This document shows, piece after piece, positions 58,001 to 64,000 of a DNA stretch of 64,000 nucleotides. Under the pieces are notes generated by a model. That model did no database searches. It worked only from the letters and a program-made list of their open reading frames with translations, and was not told the origin of the DNA. Numbering within the stretch: the first letter of the stretch is position 1; every line of letters begins with the position of its first letter. Made by a program: the position numbers and the translations under genes. The DNA is from Xanthomonas fragariae (GTDB taxonomy: Bacteria > Pseudomonadota > Gammaproteobacteria > Xanthomonadales > Xanthomonadaceae): the NCBI RefSeq assembly GCF_017603965.1, contig NZ_CP071955.1, positions 186,001-250,000 on the forward strand, read 5' to 3'.

Positions 58001-58441
58001 GCGATACAGGTTGCGTTCGCGCAGGTTTCCACGCAGGCGCGCCTGGAAGGCGCTGCTGGCTTTGCCCAGATCGTGCAGCAAGGCGGCAAGCTGAGCGAGC
58101 AGGCGGATGTCTTCGGCGCGATGCCAGTCGTTTTCGTCCTCGCGGCGCAGGATGTTGCGCGTGCTGGTATTGGTGGGCACCGCGCCTTCGGCATTGAAGC
58201 GACGCGCATCGCCGACGATCCACAGCAGCTCGGAATGGTCGCGACCGCGAATCCAGTGGCAGGCGATGGCGCTGTTCTTGCGCGCGGTCTTGCGCAGCAG
58301 CTTGCGCAGTGTGCTCAGGCCAGCGTCGGTGATGGGCGTCTGCCAGGTGCGATCGCCACGTCGCTCGGCGAATTGGTCGAGGATGCGGCGGGTTTCGGTC
58401 AATGCGCGCTTGTCGCACTGCGAGATCAGCAGGATGTTCAC
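55076..58441 (-). CDS. cas3: Cas2-Cas3 fusion helicase-nuclease (type I-F)
   Basis: This 1121-residue protein combines integration and interference. The N-terminal Cas2 domain (NILLISQCDKRALTETRRIL) is followed by the HD nuclease (LAALLHDLGKASSAFQARL). The SF2 helicase has Walker A MASTGCGKTLANARI, the DEAD-like box LILDELDDYD and SSATLPP. The C-terminus (ASETGWRYHPWLGFAKFKG) is typical. GTG 58441 overlaps the cas1 TGA by 4 bp and gives the family length; the open frame to 59455 only shadows cas1. Confidence 0.95.
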   Translation of the reverse strand: MNILLISQCDKRALTETRRILDQFAERRGDRTWQTPITDAGLSTLRKLLRKTARKNSAIACHWIRGRDHSELLWIVGDARRFNAEGAVPTNTSTRNILRREDENDWHRAEDIRLLAQLAALLHDLGKASSAFQARLRGNLRERNLYRHEWVSLRLFQAFVGSDDDADWLQRLADPHAFVEAHWLANGRYQRDGIDAASRYPFRELPPLAAAVAWLVLTHHRLPVVPVRQDNGRQDWLGKRALNFNPAWLETPLSLVAHDWNEIAQPAEPDSVLSYWTPAGPLPVMEPKWRAQAARLAKRLLALRLRRDHTWLDNPYVLHLARLTLMLADHHYSALPGSSPLRVHGDGKTQLYANTDRDGLKQPLDEHLLGVARDAGLIAHALPGFERHLPRLANHRGLRKRSADPRFAWQDKAFDAATAMREAAREHGAFIVNMASTGCGKTLANARILYALADPQQGLRATYALGLRTLTLQTGRSFRTDLHLGEDELAIRVGGSASRALFEFYAQQAQAHGSASVQDLLDEDSHVFYEGVTTDHPLLSRALHDPDIRKLLSAPMLVCTVDHMVPATESLRAGRQIAPMLRLMSADLILDELDDYDLNDLPALTRLVQWAGMLGTRVLLSSATLPPSLVAGMYLAYRAGRQQYRHNRGQDGGHAGAAIDIPCLWSDEFGVKSATCGGGAGFLDQHMQFVEKRIATLAKAPALRRGELLPLDLPRNLPDADLYARFAPHVRHACLRLHHAHAEPDPVSGKRISFGLVRMANIEPLFDVAQALHAAGAPEGTQIHLCVYHARFPLVQRSAIEHQLDQAFNRRGDGNGVYRLPGIRALIDAHPAREQLFVVLASPVCEVGRDWDADWAVAEPSSMRSLIQLAGRVQRHRGKAGATPNVLIFDTNVRHFRKGEQGGPTYIRPGFEKEASRKETSKFLLETPWLRELLREDDYRTLSAVPRIRPRPDNAQWEPSKRLVDLEQARIAASMLTQANATSLERDHAFAARKHPHAALTGVLPQQQPFRDDNQPRVTLVFLPDDDEVPRLHRVERSPDRHAADLYVRIEQSQRHDLALASAPGIGPWGRFKLMNLLIEQADSLDLSLEQCARKFTIVEVPASETGWRYHPWLGFAKFKG

Positions 58442-59427
58442 GGCGCCGGATCCGCCTGCCTGGCCGCCGCTGTCTGCAGTGCCACCGCCTTGAGCGTGTC
58501 CAGCATGAAATCCAGCGCCTCGCTGCGGGTGAGCGCTTCGATGCAGCTGCGCCGAAACGCCTGCTCGTCGTCGCCACGCATCGCCGACAGGAACGCTTGC
58601 GGCAGGATGCTGGCGTCCTTCACCAGATCGGCGATGTCGAACACCAGCCCGCCGCGGCGCGTCTTGCCATGCAGCACGGCCAGTCCATGCGGCAGGCCCA
58701 GCACCCAACTGGCGGTGGCCCCCAGCCCGTAGGCCAGATAATTGCCGTGGTCGAGGAAGCGATTGGCCGGGTCGCCGCCCGTGCCGCGCTTGGCGCGAGT
58801 GAAATCGCCATAGCCGACGGTGTCGACCGCCAGCTTGAACAAGGCCTTGGTCAGCCTGGCTTCTTCGGTCAGCAACGAGGCGTTGTCCTGCGCCTGTTCG
58901 ATATTGCGGCGTGTTTTGGCCAGCAAGGCTTCCAGCCTGGCCGCATCTGGCACAAAGCCGGCGTCCTTGAGTGCGCGCTGCTGCCACTGTTCGCCGATGC
59001 GTACCGCGCGCGCCTGCTGGAATGCCTTGGCCGCCATCAGGCGCAAGTCGTCGTCGAACCAGAACGACACCCAGGCCTGTAGATATTCGGTCGGGCGATA
59101 CTCGCTCTGCGGCGAGAACCAGGCCACTTCCACGTCCATCTCGTTGGCCGAGAACAACGGTGTCCCGCCACCGCCGCAAAACCCGACCAGCACCCCTGCT
59201 TTGGCCAGCTCGCGCATCGCCGCCTGGGTGACGGACGTGCCGGTGCCGAGCAGCACCGTGGTGGTGTTGGCGATGGGGATATTCCAGTACAGCGAACGCT
59301 TGCCCGCATCGGTCACATACTCGACCCGGCCGCCATTGACCAGCACGCGGCAGTGCTGCAGGTAATAGATGTTCGCCCGCTTGGAATGCAGGATGGTCTT
59401 GAGATCTGAAGCCGATAGCTCGTCCAT
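58438..59427 (-). CDS. cas1: CRISPR integrase Cas1 (type I-F)
   Basis: This 329-residue integrase inserts new spacers together with Cas2-3. Family features are LKTILHSKRANIYYLQHCRV, GFCGGGGTPLFSAN and LTKALFKLAVDTVGYGDFTR. The metal-site region LHGKTRRGGLVFDIADLVKD holds the conserved His and Asp. ATG 59427 is the family start. A MITE begins 32 bp upstream, so the native promoter region is altered. Confidence 0.95.
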   Translation of the reverse strand: MDELSASDLKTILHSKRANIYYLQHCRVLVNGGRVEYVTDAGKRSLYWNIPIANTTTVLLGTGTSVTQAAMRELAKAGVLVGFCGGGGTPLFSANEMDVEVAWFSPQSEYRPTEYLQAWVSFWFDDDLRLMAAKAFQQARAVRIGEQWQQRALKDAGFVPDAARLEALLAKTRRNIEQAQDNASLLTEEARLTKALFKLAVDTVGYGDFTRAKRGTGGDPANRFLDHGNYLAYGLGATASWVLGLPHGLAVLHGKTRRGGLVFDIADLVKDASILPQAFLSAMRGDDEQAFRRSCIEALTRSEALDFMLDTLKAVALQTAAARQADPAP

Positions 59428-59458
59428 TTGCTCGGTTTCCTGGCTGGGGCAGCATTTA

Positions 59459-59601
59459 GAGTGGCTAACAAAACTACTGCGCAATCGCCAAGCGGCCGCG
59501 GCCGGTGCACGGAATCCTCATGTACCACTTGTACAAGTTAAGGTTCTTCTGCGCCGTCCGCACCCGCCTGGCGACTGCCCGCTACGTGTCGTTAGCCAAT
59601 C
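59459..59601. mobile_element. MITE copy 3 (143 bp) between liuD and cas1
   Basis: The left end GAGTGGCTAACAAAAC follows TTA; the right end GTTAGCCAATC is followed by TAA. The outer parts match copies 1 and 2, but the middle differs (GTACAAGTTAAGG). It fills nearly all of the spacer between the liuD stop and cas1. The last base supplies part of the liuD stop codon. Any cas promoter must be inside the element or in the 31 bp that remain. Confidence 0.82.
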
Positions 59602-61625
59602 TAATCGGGCTTGGATACAAATTCCACCAGTGCGACGCCGTCAGATACCAGATCGCCTTCCGCAGCCAGATACGCCTTTACGATGCCGTCGCTGGGTGCG
59701 TGCAGGGTGTGCTCCATCTTCATCGCTTCGAGCACCACCAAGGCTTGCCCGCGGGTGACAGGCTGACCCACCGCTGCGACCAGCGATACGATGCGGCCGG
59801 GCATTGGTGCGGTCAGCCCGCCGGCGTCGTGCGCCGGCTGGTCCGCTTCGACCAGCGCGTCGTGGTGACGGAACACCACCCGCTGCGTGGTACCGATCAG
59901 GGTCAGTATGTTGCCGTCACGCAATGTCTGCATGCGCCATTGCCGACCATCCATTTCCACGCGCACTGCATTGTGCTGCGCGTGGTAGCGCAGCGTTTGG
60001 GCGTTGCCTGCAGACGTTACCTGCCAGCCATCGACAAGCCGACGTACGCCGAACTGGCGGCGCTCACCGCCTGCCTCCAGCACCACGGCCTGCGCCGCAT
60101 GGGCGCCGATGCGCCAGCCATCGCTGTGCTGCCACGGCGAAAATGGGTCGGCTGGATCTGCCGCGGCCTTCGGCAACGACTCGGCAATCAACACTGCCGC
60201 CAGGCACCAGGCGCTGCCCGGACTGACCGGATCCGGAAACAACGCTGCATGCTCGCGCTCGATCAATGCGGTGTCCAGATTGGCGGAGGCAAACGATTCG
60301 GTGCCGATCAGGCGTGCGAGAAACGCGCTGTTGGTGGTGACGCCCACCGCATGGAACTGCGTCAACGCCTCGCGCATGCGCGCCAGCGCGGCGGGGCGAT
60401 CGACATCCCACACGATCAGCTTGGCAATCATCGGGTCGTAGTACGGGCTGATGGTGTCGCCTTGCTCCACGCCGGCATCGACGCGTACGTGGGCACTGGC
60501 GGCAGGCAATTGCAGCTGGCGCAGCGTGCCGATCGAAGGCAAAAAGCCGCGCTCTGTATCTTCGGCATACAGGCGCGCTTCCAGCGCATGCCCGTGAATG
60601 CTGAGCGCGTGCTGACGACGCGGCAATGGCTCGCCCGCTGCAACGCGCAGTTGCCATTCGACCAGATCGGTACCGGTGATCAATTCGGTCACCGGGTGCT
60701 CGACCTGCAGCCGGGTGTTCATTTCCATGAAATAAAAATCGCCGTCCGGGCCGGCAATGAATTCCACTGTGCCCGCACCGACGTAGCCCACTGCGCGCGC
60801 CGCATCCACGGCGGCCTTGCCCATTGCCGCGCGGCGTTGTTCGGTCATGCCGGGAGCCGGCGCTTCTTCCAGCACTTTTTGATGCCGACGCTGCACCGAG
60901 CAATCGCGCTCGAACAGATACACCATGTCACCGTGCGTATCGCCGAATACCTGAATCTCGATATGGCGCGGGCGCTCGACATATTTTTCCACCAACACCT
61001 GCGCATCGCCGAACGCCGATTGCGCCTCGCGCTGGCAGCTGGCCAACGCCTCTTCGAATGCGTCGCTGGCCTCCACCCGACGTATGCCCCTGCCGCCACC
61101 GCCGGCACTGGCCTTGATCAAGACCGGGTAACCGATCGCATCGGCTTGCGCACGCAGGAAGGTCGGGGCCTGCTCATCGCCGTGGTAGCCCGGGGTCAGC
61201 GGCACGTCGGCACGTTGCATCAACGCTTTGGCCGCGCTTTTGTCGCCCATCGCGCGGATCGCGGCTGCCGGCGGACCGATAAACACGATGCCGGCCTGCG
61301 CACATGCGTCGGCGAACGCTGCGTTTTCAGAGAGAAATCCATAACCGGGATGGATCGCCTGCGCGCCGCTCGCGCGTGCCGCATCCACAATCGCATCGCC
61401 ACGCAGATAGCTGTGCTGCGCCGGTGCCGCACCAATATGAATCGCCTCGTCGGCCAATCGCACATGCCGTGCATCGCGGTCTGCATCCGAGTACACCGCT
61501 ACGGTGGCGATGCCGAGCTTGCGACAGGTCGCGATGACCCGGCACGCGATCTCGCCGCGATTGGCGATCAGGATTTTGTCGAAGTACGGCTGCCTTGCTG
61601 CGGCGATAGGGTCGCGCTGGGTCAT
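59601..61625 (-). CDS. liuD: Methylcrotonyl/geranyl-type acyl-CoA carboxylase, biotin subunit
   Basis: This 674-residue protein has an N-terminal biotin carboxylase (KILIANRGEIACRVI, GGGGRGIRRVE, MEMNTRLQVEHPVTE) and a C-terminal biotin carrier domain (VVLEAMKMEHTL with the biotinyl Lys). Together with the carboxyltransferase downstream it should carboxylate 3-methylcrotonyl-CoA in leucine breakdown. The neighbouring liuB and liuA support that substrate. The stop codon abuts MITE copy 3. Confidence 0.9.
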   Translation of the reverse strand: MTQRDPIAAARQPYFDKILIANRGEIACRVIATCRKLGIATVAVYSDADRDARHVRLADEAIHIGAAPAQHSYLRGDAIVDAARASGAQAIHPGYGFLSENAAFADACAQAGIVFIGPPAAAIRAMGDKSAAKALMQRADVPLTPGYHGDEQAPTFLRAQADAIGYPVLIKASAGGGGRGIRRVEASDAFEEALASCQREAQSAFGDAQVLVEKYVERPRHIEIQVFGDTHGDMVYLFERDCSVQRRHQKVLEEAPAPGMTEQRRAAMGKAAVDAARAVGYVGAGTVEFIAGPDGDFYFMEMNTRLQVEHPVTELITGTDLVEWQLRVAAGEPLPRRQHALSIHGHALEARLYAEDTERGFLPSIGTLRQLQLPAASAHVRVDAGVEQGDTISPYYDPMIAKLIVWDVDRPAALARMREALTQFHAVGVTTNSAFLARLIGTESFASANLDTALIEREHAALFPDPVSPGSAWCLAAVLIAESLPKAAADPADPFSPWQHSDGWRIGAHAAQAVVLEAGGERRQFGVRRLVDGWQVTSAGNAQTLRYHAQHNAVRVEMDGRQWRMQTLRDGNILTLIGTTQRVVFRHHDALVEADQPAHDAGGLTAPMPGRIVSLVAAVGQPVTRGQALVVLEAMKMEHTLHAPSDGIVKAYLAAEGDLVSDGVALVEFVSKPD

Positions 61626-61868
61626 CGGATAAGTCTCTGCACGTCGCCGGAGCGGCGGGTGGCGCTACGAAGAAGAAACGGTTGCGCTTACTGCATGAAA
61701 GCTGCGACTGCGATGGAAGTTTGTCTCTGCTGTGCAACAGCGCCGCCAGCTGTTTGGAGACCAAATAGTGCGGGTACTCAAGTAGCGAACTCCGCAGCGT
61801 GCACCCAAAGGCAGATGCATCCGCGATCGCAGCGCGCAGCAATGCCAGTGCACGCGCACTTCACCACC

Positions 61869-63479
61869 TCACATCCGAAACACGCCGAAGCGTGTCGGCT
61901 CGATCGGCGCATTCAGCGCGGCCGATAACCCCAGCCCAAGCACGCGACGCGTATCGGCAGGATCGATGATGCCGTCGTCCCATAGCCGTGCGCTAGCGTA
62001 ATACGGATGGCCTTGCTGCTCGAACTGCGCACGGATCGGCGCCTTGAACGCCTCTTCTTCTTCGCCCGACCATGCGCCGCCTTTGGTTTCGATGCCGTCG
62101 CGCCGCACCGTGGCCAGCACGCTGGCGGCCTGCTCACCGCCCATCACCCCGATGCGCGCATTCGGCCACATCCACAGGAAATTGGGCGAGTACGCGCGGC
62201 CGCACATGCCGTAATTGCCGGCACCGAACGAGCCGCCGATCACCACGGTGAACTTCGGCACCTTGGCGCAGGCCACAGCCATCACCAGCTTGGCGCCATC
62301 CTTGGCGATGCCACCATGTTCGTATTTGCGCCCGACCATAAAGCCGGTGATGTTCTGCAGAAACACCAGCGGAATGCCACGCTGTGTGCACAGTTCGATG
62401 AAGTGCGCGCCCTTGAGCGCGGACTCGGAAAACAAAATGCCGTTGTTGGCGACGATGCCGACCGGGTAGCCATGCAGATGCGCAAAGCCGGTCACCAACG
62501 TACTGCCGTAGCGTGGTTTGAATTCGTCCAGCCGCGAGTCGTCGACGATACGCGCAATCACCTCGCGTACATCGAACGGTTTGCGCGTATCGGCAGGAAT
62601 CACGCCATACAGTTCGTCGGTGCCATAGCGCGGCGGCAACGGTGTCTGCAGTGCCAGCGATGCCGGCGGTTTGCGCCAGTTGAGCTGCGCAATGATGGCG
62701 CGCACACGTGCCAATGCCTGCAGATCGTTGTCGGCAAAGTGATCGGCCACGCCGGAGATACGCGTGTGTACATCGGCGCCGCCCAGTTCTTCGGTACTGA
62801 CTTCTTCGCCGGTGGCGGCTTTGACCAATGGCGGGCCGCCGAGAAAGATCGTGCCTTGCTCGCGCACGATCACCGTTTCGTCGCTCATTGCGGGCACGTA
62901 GGCACCACCGGCGGTGCATGAGCCCATCACGCAAGCGATTTGCGCTATGCCGCTGGCAGAGAGATTGGCCTGGTTGTAGAAAATGCGCCCGAAGTGATCG
63001 CGATCCGGAAATACTTCATCTTGCAGCGGCAAGAACGCACCGCCGGAATCGACCAGATAAATGCACGGCAGGCGATTGTGTTGCGCGATTTCCTGTGCAC
63101 GCAGATGTTTCTTCACCGTCATCGGATAGTAGGTGCCGCCCTTGACGGTGGCATCGTTGGCCACGATCACGCATTCAACGCCGGACACGCGCCCGATGCC
63201 CGCCACCACTCCCGCGCACGGCACCTGATCGGCGTACATGCCATGCGCGGCCAGTGGCGCGATCTCCAGCAACGCGCTGCCCGGATCCAGCAAGGCGTCG
63301 ATGCGCTCGCGCACCAGCAACTTGCCGCGCGCGGTGTGCTTTGCACGTGCGGCATCGCTACCGCCCAGCGCGATCTGCGCCAGCGTGCGGCGCAGATCGT
63401 CGATCACCTCGCGCATCGCAGCGAGGTTGTGTTGAAAACTCTCGCCGCCGACCTGCAGCTGGCTGTTGATCACGCTCAT
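61869..63479 (-). CDS. liuB: Methylcrotonyl-CoA carboxylase, carboxyltransferase subunit
   Basis: This 536-residue protein belongs to the acyl-CoA carboxyltransferase family. Typical segments are [75 protein letters not shown] and [17 protein letters not shown]. The spacing to liuA is 10 bp. Downstream, 61626-61868 (243 bp) contains no gene; in the usual liu order liuC (enoyl-CoA hydratase) would be expected there. Confidence 0.92.
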   Translation of the reverse strand: MSVINSQLQVGGESFQHNLAAMREVIDDLRRTLAQIALGGSDAARAKHTARGKLLVRERIDALLDPGSALLEIAPLAAHGMYADQVPCAGVVAGIGRVSGVECVIVANDATVKGGTYYPMTVKKHLRAQEIAQHNRLPCIYLVDSGGAFLPLQDEVFPDRDHFGRIFYNQANLSASGIAQIACVMGSCTAGGAYVPAMSDETVIVREQGTIFLGGPPLVKAATGEEVSTEELGGADVHTRISGVADHFADNDLQALARVRAIIAQLNWRKPPASLALQTPLPPRYGTDELYGVIPADTRKPFDVREVIARIVDDSRLDEFKPRYGSTLVTGFAHLHGYPVGIVANNGILFSESALKGAHFIELCTQRGIPLVFLQNITGFMVGRKYEHGGIAKDGAKLVMAVACAKVPKFTVVIGGSFGAGNYGMCGRAYSPNFLWMWPNARIGVMGGEQAASVLATVRRDGIETKGGAWSGEEEEAFKAPIRAQFEQQGHPYYASARLWDDGIIDPADTRRVLGLGLSAALNAPIEPTRFGVFRM

Positions 63480-63489
63480 GATGGCTCCG

Positions 63490-64000
63490 TCAGGCGGTGC
63501 GATCGAACAACTCGCGGCCGATCAACATGCGTCGGATCTCCGAGGTGCCCGCACCAATCTCATACAGCTTGGCATCGCGCCACAAGCGCCCGGTGGGGTA
63601 GTCGTTGATGTAGCCGTTGCCACCCAGCACCTGGATCGCCTGGCCGGTGAGCCAGGTGGCTTTTTCGGCCGCATACAAAATGGCACCGGCCGCATCCTGG
63701 CGCGTGGTGCGCCCCGCATCGCAGGCGCGCGCCACAGCGTAGACATACGCGCGGCAAGCGTTGAGCCCCACGTACATGTCGGCCAGCTTGGCCTGCATCA
63801 ACTGGAAGGTGCCGATCGGCTCGCCGAACTGCCTGCGTTCGTGCACATACGGCAGCACCACATCCATGGCGGCGGCCATCAACCCGAGCGGGCCGCCAGC
63901 CAACACCGCGCGTTCGAAATCCAGACCGGACATCAACACCCGCACGCCATCGTTGAGCGTGCCGAGCACGTTTTCGGCAGGCACTTCGCACTCATTGAAT
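63490..64000 (-). CDS. liuA: Isovaleryl-CoA dehydrogenase, C-terminal part (partial)
   Basis: The visible 169 C-terminal codons belong to an acyl-CoA dehydrogenase. They read [63 protein letters not shown] and [19 protein letters not shown]. The IVD-type [19 protein letters not shown] region and the adjacent liuB make isovaleryl-CoA the likely substrate. The gene continues beyond the window edge. Confidence 0.88.
   Translation of the reverse strand, partial: FNECEVPAENVLGTLNDGVRVLMSGLDFERAVLAGGPLGLMAAAMDVVLPYVHERRQFGEPIGTFQLMQAKLADMYVGLNACRAYVYAVARACDAGRTTRQDAAGAILYAAEKATWLTGQAIQVLGGNGYINDYPTGRLWRDAKLYEIGAGTSEIRRMLIGRELFDRTA

Noticed and set aside
58442..59455. Upstream extension of the cas3 frame to 1459 codons
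   Set aside because: It runs antiparallel in codon sense across cas1 in another frame and has no family similarity; GTG 58441 gives the family length and overlaps the cas1 stop.
59505..61928. 807-codon ORF on the plus strand
   Set aside because: It is opposite to liuD, which has clear biotin carboxylase motifs; the plus-strand product is a composition shadow.

Overview
The window is a chromosomal segment of a high-GC gammaproteobacterium that is almost certainly a Xanthomonas. The evidence is a complete oleABCD olefin cluster of the X. campestris type, an Ax21-type outer membrane protein, a 728-residue XopN-like type III effector gene with a PIP box upstream, and the hemDXY, secB-gpsA and ubiJ-ubiB neighbourhoods. 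Many broken genes (histidine kinase, ddl, truC, a TetR regulator, a transposase) and several insertion sequences suggest a host-adapted, IS-rich species. X. fragariae would fit, but that species call is inference. No tRNA or rRNA gene was seen.

Layout. 1-3016: end of the ammonium transporter gene and ntrBC, with an NtrC box abutting the ntrB start. 3.4-4.7 kb: two tandem Cu/Zn superoxide dismutase lipoproteins. 5-14.4 kb: housekeeping genes (thiolase, hemDXY, a thioesterase, a rhodanese, secB, gpsA). 15-19.8 kb: ax21, poxB, a wrecked sensor kinase, trmL and a small lipoprotein. 19.9-28.3 kb: oleA, fic, oleB, a membrane-protein gene split by an IS30 element, a YkgJ-type gene, oleC and oleD. 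28.4-34.4 kb: a small membrane protein, a ddl relic, ubiJ-ubiB, a thioredoxin, a truC relic, a DUF2059 protein, arfB and an acyltransferase. 34.6-36.4 kb: a mobile-element graveyard (IS701 with a doubly nonsense-mutated transposase, an IS5-family remnant, a MITE). 36.6-41.7 kb: dcp, the effector gene and its PIP box, and a TetR relic.

41.98-59.4 kb is a complete type I-F CRISPR-Cas locus on the minus strand: cas1, cas2-3, csy1, csy2, csy3, csy4, a terminator, a leader, and an array of 134 repeats and 133 spacers. The array is interrupted by an 866-bp IS5-family element inserted inside one spacer. Several spacers are related to each other: shifted by 2 nt, synonymous variants, or tiled along one gene. 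One spacer matches the IS5-family remnant at 36.1 kb with 2 mismatches in the seed and a non-CC flank. A MITE with the same ends as the array IS lies just upstream of cas1.

59.6-64 kb holds leucine/isovalerate degradation genes (liuD, liuB, partial liuA) without the usual liuC between B and D.
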